NCBI RefSeq assembly: GCF_958450345.1
Contig: NC_088782.1
Span: 115,678,046-115,742,045, forward strand
Reading direction: 5' to 3'
DNA length: 64,000 nt
From: Calliphora vicina
Taxonomy: Eukaryota > Arthropoda > Insecta > Diptera > Calliphoridae
Shown piece by piece: positions 1 to 9,500 of this stretch. Both the position numbers and the translations under genes were made by a program. Under the pieces are notes generated by a model. That model was not told where the DNA came from, did no database searches, and saw nothing but the letters and a program-made list of their open reading frames with translations. How positions within the stretch are numbered: position 1 is the stretch's first letter; the number at the start of each line of letters is the position of its first letter.

Positions 1-130
1 TCAGTTCTAGTTCAGTTCTAGTTCAGTTCTAGTTCAGTTCTAGTTCAGTTCTAGTTCAGTTCTAGTTCAGTTCTAGTTCAGTTCTAGTTCAGTTCTAGTT
101 CAGTTCTAGTTCAGTTCTAGTTCAGTTCTA
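1..130. repeat. 11-bp minisatellite, unit TTCAGTTCTAG
   Basis: About 11.8 near-perfect head-to-tail copies of TTCAGTTCTAG fill the left edge of the window and stop abruptly at about 130. The array lies just downstream (minus strand) of the exon ending at 158, so it sits inside an intron of the thioredoxin-like gene. Its true length is unknown because it is cut by the window edge. Confidence 0.97.
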
Positions 131-157
131 AAACCCACAATTTCCTATTGTACTCAC

Positions 158-707
158 GTTGTAACTGGCTTATATTTCGCAGCCGAATTAGCTATAAATT
201 TGGCTTCATCCGGATCTTCACTGGTAAAGAACCCATACAACGGCACATCATCTTTATGTGACTCAGCGTGCGTTATTAAATCTCTCTTTTTATACGCATC
301 AAAAGCCATGATAACATGTGGCGGCTCTGGCATAGGATCTGGTGGCAAAAATGCTGAAGTTTGATTGTGGAAGTACACATAGATGAGAGCAGCATGGGTA
401 CGATGATTGTTGGGTACCCAAATGGGTGGTATAGTAACGGTTTTAGTGCAAGTGCGCTTTTTAAGAGATTCTGTAGCAACTGAAATTTCCGCAGGTTTAT
501 TTGCTTCTGCTTCGGCTTTGCTATCCTCTAGGCCTAAATCAAGATCTAGGACAGGCATTTCAGTAGGAGACGGTTCAGTGGCGCCTTCTAAGTCGATTTC
601 ATCTTCCTCGGCTTCTTCCTCATCTGCAGGCTCGTTTAAATTTTCTTCTGTTTCTTTAGTGGCCACTTCAGGTTCAGGTGGTTCTTCCTCAATACATACT
701 TCAGTGT
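158..707 (-). CDS. Thioredoxin-like gene, exon 5 (acidic linker, continues left)
   Basis: The exon begins after CTCACCAG and joins exon 4 in phase 1. The first half is acidic and Pro-rich (EEDEIDLEGATEPSP), a likely disordered linker. The second half is folded-looking and aromatic. A TGA lies at 156-154, but the consensus donor GTGAGTAC overlaps it at 157, and the sequence to the left is repetitive, so an intron is favoured over a real C-terminus. Confidence 0.78.
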
Positions 708-1850
708 CTGGTGAGGAAAGAGAACATGAGATTTTTGTGTAAAATAAATATAATGATCCCTTTACCTTCAACTTCATATTCCACCTTAACATCCAAGGGC
801 GATATAATAGCTGGCGTTACACGTTCCTCTTCATTAAATTCATCCGCTGGCTCTGTTGTGGTTTTTGTCAATTCATAGGCATATTGCTTTAACAATATGG
901 GAACCTCCTCTCCCTCCACTGGCAGTTTCCAAAAACACACTAACAATTCTTTGCCATGCAATTGATCCAAGACATCATCATCAAGCGGATTGGGACATTT
1001 CACGTGTATAACATCGAAATCACTTTTCGAAATCTGCACAATTTTACGATCTTTACATTGTATTTTCAAAGCATCTGCCGGTTCATTTATTTTCTTAAAC
1101 ATATCACGATTTACTTGAGGTCCAAATATGGTGACACCAATATCGTTTAGGTTTTCCATAATGGTATCGGTGACATAGGTCAGGTAAGCCAGACGTTTTT
1201 TATCACGATCAGCGGTTTCTATGCGCTGTGCTTGGGCCTCGGCATCTTCTTTAACTTTACGTCGGGCTACTTCTTCGGGTTGATATTCGTCTATATCATA
1301 AATAGGACGAGATTTGATGCCTTCCTTGAGTCTGGTTAGTTCTAGAGTTATAAGTTTCATGAGGCGTGGCACATCGGTGCCGAACATTAAATTTATGGCT
1401 TTGCCTTCCTAAAGATATGAAATATTAAAGAAAATCTATTGAAATTAGTAAAAAAATTACCGTTACAAATAACCAGGTGGGTTCACTTTTGCGGCGAAAT
1501 CTTTTCAATGCAGTTATATGGTCCGCTTTGCACTAAACAAGAACATTTTGTATACATATTCAAATATTTGATTTATATCCTATACTTACTATGGCCAGTT
1601 GCAAATTATCGCCACCCACTTCTAGTTTAATCTTTTTCAAACTACCCACCATACCCAAACAGGGACCACACCAATCTGAGTACACATCTAGCACTATTAT
1701 CCAAAAACTTTATTAATAAATAAAAAAAATCATGTTTCCTTTGTTAAACATCCATTTACCCAACAATCCTGGACGTTCTATAAACTTTTCAAAATCTTCA
1801 TCATTTTGTATGTCAGCCTGCAGCTGTTGAACTCCTCCCTTTTTGGCCAT
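158..1850 (-). CDS. Thioredoxin-domain protein, NME8/NME9 (TXNDC3/6)-like, 5' part, five exons, incomplete at the left edge
   Basis: Exons read 1850..1760, 1693..1590, 1532..1461, 1408..766 and 707..158 (minus strand). All junctions are GT-AG and phases agree (1, 0, 0, 1), giving 486 codons so far. The start is the ATG at 1850 (A at -3, G at +4). The N-terminus is a thioredoxin fold with the intact redox motif WCGPC in exon 2 and the typical cis-Pro stretch SEPTWLF in exon 3. Exon 4 continues into a region like the degenerate nucleoside-diphosphate-kinase part of TXNDC3/6 proteins. No NDPK active-site NxxHGSD histidine is visible in it. Exon 5 opens with a Glu/Pro-rich acidic linker and then enters another folded stretch (HVIMAFDAYKKRD). 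Known relatives are sperm-axoneme or ciliary proteins, so a testis or ciliary role is inferred only. The last exon apparently ends at a good donor (GTGAGT, 157-152), not at the TGA that overlaps it, so the gene should continue left of the window. I do not recognise the exact fly orthologue. Confidence 0.88.
766..1408 (-). CDS. Thioredoxin-like gene, exon 4 (linker and degenerate NDPK-like region)
   Basis: This 643-nt exon starts after the acceptor CTTTAG and ends in phase 1 at GTAAAG (765-760). It finishes the thioredoxin fold, passes through a Lys/Arg/Glu-rich helical stretch (probable coiled coil, around 1310-1190) and then a globular segment with IGVTIFGPQVNRDMFKK that resembles the NDPK-like part of TXNDC6-type proteins. 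I see no catalytic histidine motif, so kinase activity is unlikely. Confidence 0.82.
1461..1532 (-). CDS. Thioredoxin-like gene, exon 3
   Basis: A 72-nt phase 0-0 exon too short to stand out as an open frame. It starts at TGC after the acceptor TTTAG and ends at ACG before GTAATT (1460-1455). Its 24 codons include KRFRRKSEPTWLFVT, the cis-proline segment of the thioredoxin fold, joining smoothly to EGKAINLMFG in the next exon. Confidence 0.85.
1590..1693 (-). CDS. Thioredoxin-like gene, exon 2 (WCGPC active site)
   Basis: This 104-nt exon lies between an AG at 1695-1694 and the donor GTAAGT at 1589-1584. It encodes VLDVYSDWCGPC and the following helix. The two active-site cysteines of a thioredoxin are both present, so the domain could be redox active. 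Confidence 0.88.
1760..1850 (-). CDS. Thioredoxin-like gene, exon 1 (start codon)
   Basis: The exon opens with ATG in good context and encodes MAKKGGVQQLQAD and onward to a PGLL that leads into the first thioredoxin strand. It is 91 nt long and ends in phase 1 at the donor GTAAAT (1759-1754). Confidence 0.85.
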
Positions 1851-2225
1851 GGTCCTTCGTTTTAATAGTTTTATTAGATGCCTAAATGTTTAATTTTGTA
1901 AGCCGAAACTATTAATTCACTGAAAATTTTGTTAAGAATGAAAAATTTTGTGTTTTTAGTTTGTTTTTATAACAGTTTTTGTTTTGGAATTTATCGATTA
2001 AACAGACATGGGTTATGGAACAAGGTTGTATTATTTGTTTATAAATCATAATTTGTTTATATTCGAAATGTTATAGCAACGAAAAGTTGTGGAGTTTTAA
2101 AAAATTAACAGCAAATTTCTTGTATAAAGAATTTCTGGTGTAAATTTCAATATAAATAGAAGAAAATTGTGCCGAAAATTTCATTCTGTGAGTTCGAAAA
2201 TTCGTTTAAATTGAATGAAAATGCA
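1851..2225. other. Intergenic, upstream flank of the thioredoxin-like gene
   Basis: AT-rich sequence with no open frame worth calling. The promoter and 5'UTR of the thioredoxin-like gene should be here, but no TATA box or initiator could be picked out with confidence. Confidence 0.6.
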
Positions 2226-2880
2226 GAGCTCAAAATTTTCTATAGGAAACGGAAATTGTACAACTCTCTAAGAGTTCTAAATTTTCTATAGGAAAAGAAA
2301 ATTGTCGTACTATCTAAGAGCTCAAAATTTCCTATAGAAATGGTGTGAGTTTATAGGAGAGAGCCGCAAGTGTGAGTTTATAGGAGAGAGAGGCAAGAAG
2401 AAAGAAGAAGTACTGTCTCTTCAATTCTCTTTTGTTTTCTCAGTTTCACAATGGCGTCTATTAGGTTTTGACATACAAAATTGAACACAGACTTGCTGTG
2501 TGTAAACAGACGAGCAAGTTTAAAAGATAATCGAAGAGACTTGCTTCAAGCAAAAGCAGACATACTGTTCTAAAGGAAAAAGGAGATTGTTACCTGGCAG
2601 TGGAAAAATAAATTGTAGAGCAATGTAAGAGCTGAAACTTAGCTATAGAAGCTTTATCTAAGAGCTTAAATCTTCTTATAAAAGGAGGAGATTATAGAGC
2701 TATGTAAGAGCTCTTTAAGAGCAAAATATTTCCTATAGAAATTTGATATAAGAGCCCAAAATTTGCTATAGAAAATGGATATCTTAGAGCTCAAAAATTA
2801 TTTTTGAGAAATAAAATTGTCGAGCTCTCCAAAAGCGAAAAATGTTCTATAAAAATATGGTTTTGCTCTTTGATTGAAAG
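2226..2880. repeat. Degenerate tandem repeat with core CTAAGAGCTCAAAATTT-CTATAGAAA
   Basis: The pair of motifs 'AAGAGCTCAAAATTT' and 'CTATAGAAA/CTATAGGAA' recurs in the same order near 2228, 2270, 2320, 2630, 2690, 2740 and 2780, about 50 bp apart where adjacent, each time followed by an 'AATTGT.GA.CTCT' stretch. Copies are diverged. The centre is interrupted (2340-2600) by unrelated DNA. Confidence 0.75.
2344..2395. repeat. 27-bp direct repeat, two copies
   Basis: TGTGAGTTTATAGGAGAGAG occurs at 2344 and again at 2371, each followed by a variant of CCGCAAG/AGGCAAG. It is a simple local duplication inside the larger repeat region. Confidence 0.9.
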
Positions 2881-2962
2881 CATAGATAAATAAACATAGA
2901 TTGGAAACTCTCCTGTCAAAGACCTAACTCAGTTGTAAAAAACCTAAGTAGTGAGAATGTAA
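2881..2962. mobile_element. MITE end fragment
   Basis: CATAGATAAATAAACATAG, GACCTAACTCAGTTGT and GTGAGAATGTAAG here match, in the same order, the right end (reverse complement) of the complete palindromic element at 24972-25287. Only one end is present; no matching inverted end was found to the right. Confidence 0.7.
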
Positions 2963-3035
2963 GGACTGAGATTGAAAAAACCTTAACATACGTTTTTCAT
3001 TAAAACTTTTAACCCAAGTGTTATTTTATTTATTA

Positions 3036-4130
3036 TACCCTTCGCCATGAGTGGCAGGGGTATATATAAGTTTGTCATTCCGTTCGTATATATATTCTGG
3101 ATCGATATAGCCATGTCCGTCTGTCCGTCTTTATTTTGAAATCAACTTTCCGTAGACCCCAAATAACTTACATACATGTAGCAGGGAATTCTTCCTGCTC
3201 GGTTTAAAATCAACAAAGTCGGCCCACAAATAGCTGATATAAGGGACAACCTCGATTTTTGCCATATTTTTGATCTATATCTGGATTACTAAGTCATTAA
3301 TATAGAGAATATGGATATCTAATGATAGATATTTCAAAGTCCATTTCAACGATGTATATAAGGCTATAGTAAGTTGGACCTAGAATGGATCATAATCGAG
3401 AAAAATATTTTTAACCCGAATTTTTTCATCAAAAAATTTTTTTGTCATAAATTCTTTTCCCATATAATACCCTACACTAAGTAGAAGAGCAAAAACATTT
3501 TTCTTTTAAAATTTCAATAATTTATATTTTTGAGTGATTTTCGGAAGTGGGCCTTATATGGGAGCTATGACCAATTATGGACGGATCACCATGGAATTAG
3601 GTCGTGTGATTTATGTTTATATGAAAGATAACTATGTTGAATTTTGTGTGTATACCAACATTTTTAAGCGATTTATGCACGTTAAAGTGATTTTCGGAAG
3701 TGGGTCTATATGGGAGCTATGACTAATTATGGACCGATCGTAAAAAAATTTGGTGACATGAATTTTGTATATATAAAACTTATTTGGAGTGGAATTTGTG
3801 GAGATACATATATACATTAAACATTTATGACCGATAAAGTCCAATTTTGGAAGGACATTTGTATGGGGGCTAGGTGAAATAATGCACCGATTTCAGCCAG
3901 TTTCAATAGACTTGGTTCTTGGAGCGAAAAGATAATATGTACCGAAATTGATCGAAATATCTTCAAAATTGCGACCTGTACTCTGTGCACAAGATTTATA
4001 TGGACAGCCAGCCAGCCGACCAGCCAGACGGACGGACGGACATCGTTGAATCGACTCAGAAAGCGATTCTAAGTCGATCGGTATACTTTAAGGTGGGCGT
4101 TAGACTATGGTGGTGTAGGGTATAAAAATA
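3036..4130 (+). repeat. Dispersed repeat, copy A, bounded by TTATACCC...GGGTATAA
   Basis: Starts TTATTATACCCTTCGCCATG and ends GGTGTAGGGTATAAAAATA, the boundary style of common fly dispersed elements. It carries CCGTCTGTCCGTC near the start and GACGGACGGACGGACATCG near the end. An internal 160-bp duplication begins GTGATTTTCGGAAGTGGG at 3535 and 3690. There is no long open frame. A shorter copy in opposite orientation lies at 5510-5992. The class (retroelement tail or non-autonomous element) cannot be decided from this sequence. Confidence 0.8.
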
Positions 4131-4231
4131 TAGCTCTCTTACTTGTTTTTTTTGATCAAGTTTCCTTTGTAAAGCATTTCAGTTATTATGTTTAATGTCA
4201 ATTAAGTTGATTTATTGTTAATCTGATTAAA

Positions 4232-5060
4232 ATGAGTGACAAGAAAAAAGTGCCCATTAAATTTTTTCAACAAAACCCAACTTGGTCCTGCACAAAATTG
4301 GCCAAACAATTAAAGATCTGCGTCAAACTGTTTTCATTGTTATAAAACAGTATCGGGAGAACTTTTTCGTTGATAGAAAACCTGGTTCAGGTAGAAGGAA
4401 TGTTACACATGATGTTTCTAAAACTAATAAATAGAAAGCATGTTCTAAAGAGCGCCCAACACATCCGGTAGGAAAGCAGTCCGGTTAGTACTCAGTACTC
4501 GGACTATTTGGTACGAAAAGTTAAAGCCAATGCAGGTTTAAAAACATACAAGGCTCAAAAGGTGCCGGACAGGAACTCTGCTAAATATTTAGAGGACAAA
4601 GACAGAGCGCAAAAATTGAAGTCAAATTTTATAAAAAAATTATAAATTTTTCACTTCCGGGTCAATATTTTGATGTTGCTGATGCTCGAGGGAATGTTTT
4701 AGAAAAGTTTAGGACCCAAAAGCAGAAAATTTTCCCAAAATGTTCTTGGTATGGCAAGCAATATGCAGTTGTGGCAAAAGAAGCCAACAATTTGTTACAA
4801 AGGTCTCTATAAATATCGAAATTTACATCATAATATAAGACTTTTTAATGTGTCCACTTATTTTTGGCCTGATTTGACATACGAACAATAATGTGAAATT
4901 TGTACCAAAAGAGGCAAATCCTCCAAACTGCCTGGAGCTAAGGCTAGTGGAGAGATATTGGGATCTTGTTAAAAGATAATTAAGGAGCACAAAAACGGTG
5001 TCCAAAAGTGTGATAGATTTTAAATGGAGATGGATTTCCTGTTCAAACAAAGTGACTATT
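4232..5060 (+). pseudogene. Dead Tc1-like transposase
   Basis: The three forward frames together give a decayed Tc1-family transposase. The helix-turn-helix part is near 4232-4430 (NPTWSCTKLAKQLK, then DRKPGSGRRNVTHD). A middle part near 4500-4640 has GLKTYKAQKVPDRN. The DDE region near 4655-4770 has VADARGNVLEKFRTQKQK and FPKMFLVWQAI. The C-terminal part near 4855-5040 has LFWPDLTYEQCE then FVPKEANPPNC-like sequence. Multiple frameshifts and stops break it, and the segment around the second catalytic Asp (expected after LFWPDL) looks deleted. No functional protein can be made. Terminal inverted repeats were not identified. Confidence 0.85.
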
Positions 5061-5509
5061 TAGTTAATATTGGTCCTTGCAATAAATACATCACATCTTT
5101 TTTAGTTTTTAAATCGTTTAGTTTTTTAAATAAATTTCCATTACTTAACTGATACTATTAATCATACGTATAGGTGGCCTTTCATTTCTATTGTATAACA
5201 TGTGGCGTATACTTTATATGAAAATGAAAATAAATAAATAATAATCATACGCCCCCTAAATAATTTTTATTTTAGAATAAGTAAATAGAGAAAGAGAGAG
5301 AATCTGTTATTTATATGTTGTCTATCAACAACAAACTAATACAAAATGAGTAAGAGAGCTATAATTATACTGCAAAATAAAAATGTTAAATGTTTTTAGG
5401 TAAACAAAATTTATTTTTTTTTTCAAAAGTTGGTTTTTTAAATTTTTTTTTTTTAAGTATTTAGAAATTTTTTTTTTGTTTTTCCATTTTTTTTTAATAT
5501 ATAGCGAAA
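5061..5509. other. AT-rich intergenic sequence
   Basis: Poly-T tracts on the plus strand and low-complexity sequence. No gene or further repeat structure is supported here. Confidence 0.6.
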
Positions 5510-5992
5510 ACAACTTTTGGTGAAAAAAAAATTCGAGTTAAAAATATTTGACCGATTTTTTTTTGACCCATTGTAGGTCCAACTTATTATGGTCTTATAT
5601 ACGTCGTTGCAAAGGTCTTTGAAATATCTATCATTAGATATCCGTATTGTCTATATTAATGACTTAGTAATCCAGATATACATAGATCAAAAATAGGCCA
5701 AAAATCGAGGTTGTCACGGTTTTTTCTTTATATGTCAGCCATTTGTGGATCGATTTTCTCGATTTTAAATAGCAACCGAGCCGGAAGAATTCCAGAGATA
5801 TTGATGTATGAATCGTGAACTTAAGTTATTTGGAGGCTTCGGAAAGTTGATTTCAACAGACAGACAGGCTTAATCGACTCCGCTATCTATAAGGATCCAG
5901 AATATACTTAATAATCTCGGAAAATTATATTGTGGAAATTACAAACGGAATGACAAACTTAAATATACCCTTGTCACGAAGGTGAAGGGTGT
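5510..5992 (-). repeat. Dispersed repeat, copy B, truncated and inverted relative to copy A
   Basis: The reverse complement runs parallel to the first ~450 bp of copy A: 'GGGTATAT.TAAGTTTGTCATTCCGTT', 'GAAATCAACTTTCCG', 'TGGATTACTAAGTCATTAATATAG' and 'ATATCTAATGATAGATATTTC' appear in the same order. Together with copy A it makes a diverged inverted pair about 2 kb apart, with the dead Tc1 element between. Confidence 0.85.
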
Positions 5993-5999
5993 AAAAAAT

Positions 6000-8689
6000 C
6001 AAAATTTTGATCATGTTCCAATCGCAATCCAACATTGGAAATAGCAGTAAAAAGGCAAAAAACTGCTTTAAAAATTTTGTGTTGTAAATTTAAAAATTGA
6101 TTATGAAGAAGATAATAAATTTGTATTCAATACGAACATGTTACAAATGTCGCGTGCTAAATCATAATAAAATTTGTAAAAATAAAACTAAATCAAACTT
6201 TGCAAAATGACAACTTTCAATTTTATTTAAAAAATTCGCTCATTTTTTATTTTTCTAGATTAAGTCCTTCGGAATCCCAAAATCTACATTTTCCAATAAA
6301 CATAGTGCTACAAAAAAATTTGAAGATTTCTAAATTGTTTGTCCAATAAAAAATCTAAAATTTTTAATTTTACCAAATAATTCCATTTAAGCTGAGTTTT
6401 AATTTTTATGATATTAAAAAAATTATTATTGCATTTTTGTTTAATTTTCATTTCTTAAAAATTTCGTTAAATTTCCCAAAGAAAAAATTAAATTCCAATT
6501 CATTGTACAGTTCACAAAGAATTAAGATAAAAACTATTGCAGGCTTTAAGGCGAGTCTAATTTACAGTGGTCCATTTAAATCAAATCCGATTATTATTTC
6601 TGGTTGTATTTTCTATTTCTAAATTTATAAAAAGCTGCTAAATTTTGCTACTCTTCTGCTCATTTACTAAATAATTCTGGAGCTTTCAATGTAGATTTTT
6701 TAAAATCTGAAGTCCGGCTCTATAATTTGTATATCTGCTATTAGTTTAGAAGTTAGTGGACAATATTTGCCCTCTAAAATTTAAAATTTGCAAAGTTCCA
6801 AAATTATTTGAATTTTATACTAAACTCTGCTATGGAGTTTTGGGATTTATACTCACCTCAAATTGAAAATAAAAACTCTTGCGATTTATTGTTTTTTTTT
6901 TTTAAATAATTTTATTTCGTTTTTTTATTTTTTTTTTGCTTTATTTTTTAATTTTTACCATCATATATAATTGATATATAATGCTTATGACAAAGTATTT
7001 TTTTTTTATTACATTTTATCATTTTACGGTTTTCATTATGTATGTAAAATTGTTTTTCTTATTTTGTTTTGTTTTTTGTTTTTATTTATTATTATTAATT
7101 TTAATTTATATCATTTATTTAATTATATTTTATGTATGAATGTTTTTCATTTTGTATGTATGTAAATATGTATTGTGTGTGTGTGTGTATTGTATTTATA
7201 TGAGGATTTTTCTTTAAGTGTATTTTTTTTTTATATTTATAAAGAGTCAGTAGGGTTTGATGTTCAGTGTTTGTCTATTTCTTTGTTTACCTTTTGTTTT
7301 GTTTTGCTTATGACTGTTGTTTATGTTTTGTTTTATTGTAGTGGGCAGATGTAAGGAAATGTTAGTGATGAGTTTGAGATAGAGAGAGAGTTAGCTAGTT
7401 AGAGATGAGTATGTTTATGTTAATGCAAATGTGTGTAAGTTTATTTATTTGTTGTTTTAGACTTATTTTTTATTATTTTTTGTGGTTTTTGCAAATATTA
7501 TGTTTTATTTAGTTTTAATTAAATTAAAATTTAAAATTAAATGCAAATTATATTGGGAAAATAATTAATAAATGCAAATTATTGATAGGTTTTCTGTTTT
7601 TTTTTTGTTTAATTTTTTTTTAGTGAGTTTGTTTTTCTTTTTTCCAATTTATTTTATTTTGTTTTTTTCTTTAATAATTTTTATATTCCTTGTATCAGTC
7701 ATTTTTGTTTTAAATTTTTTTTTTGTGTATTTTAGTGGTGATTTTTTTTTTCTTCTATAATATTTGCAAATTGTTTTGTTTTTATAAATTTAAAATTATT
7801 TATTTTTTGTTTTGTTTTAAATTTTAAAGAAATATTGCATTTTTACACATATTTTTTTTACTCATAATAATGTACACATACTAAGCTTAGGGGGTTGTTG
7901 GGGTTTAGGGTTTTTTTGGGGGTTGTTTTAAAAACTTTTGAGTTATACAAAAGTTTTCTTTTTTGTTTATATTGTTAAATTTTACACAACTTTAGTTATA
8001 GTTTTGGGTTTTTGTTTTCTTTATTTTATTTTTAACTAAAACTAATTTTTAAAGTAGAAGGATTTTGTTTTGTTTTTGTTTATAAGGGTTTTATGCTTAA
8101 ATTAATATTTACTTATTTTTTTTTGTTTCTTGTTATATGCCTTAAAAATTAAATAATTTTATTTAATAAAATTGCTAAACCACCATGTTTTTTTCATTGG
8201 CTATTTTAGGTTTTTTTTTTTTGAATGATTTAATCTTGTTTTTTTTTGAAATGCTTTTAAAAGCCAATTTGTTTTTTTATTTTTATTTGTATTCTTTATA
8301 CTAAGACTTACATTGCTAACAGTGTTTATAATACAGGGTCGTCCTTAATTATTTAATATTTTCGGTTTTGTTTTTGTATGTTTAAGTTTAAGTAGTCAAC
8401 ACTAAATATTAGTAAACAATAATTTATAATTATATTTATTTATATATAGAGAAACGCACGAGCATTATTTATTTTTATTTATTTCTCAAAATTTTTAATA
8501 AGCAGTTTCTTTAGTTAAAAAAAAAAATTAAATATTTATATTATAAAAAGAAATTATATAATTAAATGAATATGGCATTTTTAAAAAAAATAGTTTTTTA
8601 GGTTTAATATATATAAAAAAAAATTAAATTAAACAAATTTTTTAAAAATAATATTGCAAGTCATAATTCTTACAGCTGTTTTTTTTTGT
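6000..8689. other. T-rich non-coding DNA downstream of Ten-m
   Basis: Very AT-rich, with long T runs on the plus strand (A runs on the gene strand) between about 6880 and 8240. I see no exon. Part may be distal 3'UTR of Ten-m or plain intergenic DNA. Many TTTATT sequences (AATAAA on the minus strand) make it impossible to pick a polyadenylation site by eye. Confidence 0.55.
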
Positions 8690-9500
8690 AATATTGCCAT
8701 ATTTGTGGAAAAAAATTATGGTTTTTCCTGGCAATACTGGTAAAATGGTTTTAGATACACTTTTTTGGAGCGATTGGAGCTTAATGTCGGGTTTTTAGTA
8801 AGTATATTTAGAGTAGTTCTGTTTGCATCACTCTCACTCTCTTTTTCAATATGGCGTATAGAGAAAGTGCAAGAACACAGAAAAATAAACAAAGAACAAC
8901 AACAAAGAACAAAGTTTATAGCAATTGAATACTTACTGTTGGATTTTAGTAAGTATATATAGAGTTGTTCAGTTTGCCTTACTCTAACTCTCTTTTTCAA
9001 TATGGCGAATAGAGAAAGTGCAAGAGAACAGGAAAATAAACAAAGAACAACAATTATAAGTTAAAATTTTGCCATATTGTAGTTGTTTTTGTCTTTGCAC
9101 CTCTCTAACTCTTTTTTTCAATATGGCGAATAGAGAAGGTGCAACAAAACAGAAAAAATAAACAAACAACAACAATTATGTGTTTAGATGTTGCCATATT
9201 TTAGTTGTTTTTGTCTATACACCTCTCTAACTCTCTTTTTCAATATGGCGTGCAAGAAAACAGAAAGAATAAACATAGAACAACAACTATGTGTTAAGAT
9301 GTTGCCATATTTTAGTTGTTTTTGACTTTGAACCATGCTCACTCTCTTTTTCAATATGGCGTATAGAACAATAATTCTGAGTTAAGATGTTGCCATATTT
9401 TAGTCTCTTTTTCAATATGGCGATTAGAAAAAGTGCTAAAAAATAGAAAAATCAAGAAAGAACAACTATGTATGTGTTAAGATGTTGCCATATTTTTGCT
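8690..9500. repeat. Array of CAATATGGCG / TTGCCATATT units
   Basis: CAATATGGCG occurs at 8847, 8998, 9119, 9241, 9352 and 9413, each preceded by a CTCTAACTCTCTTTTT-like tract and mostly followed by AGAGAAAGTGCAA...ACAGAAA-type sequence. TTGCCATATT, nearly its inverted complement, occurs at 8694, 9069, 9191, 9302, near 9390 and 9485, usually within 'TTAAGATGTTGCCATATTTTAGTTG'-like context (shown in parts). Typical unit 110-150 bp, diverged by indels. It lies about 2-3 kb past the Ten-m stop. Confidence 0.88.

Noticed and set aside
154..156. TGA as the true C-terminus of the thioredoxin-like protein
   Set aside because: It overlaps a consensus splice donor GTGAGTAC in a plausible phase and the protein would stop in the middle of a folded segment, so continuation left of the window is more likely.
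7000..8600. Several short Phe-rich open frames on the plus strand
   Set aside because: They result from long T runs; no start context, splice structure or domain.
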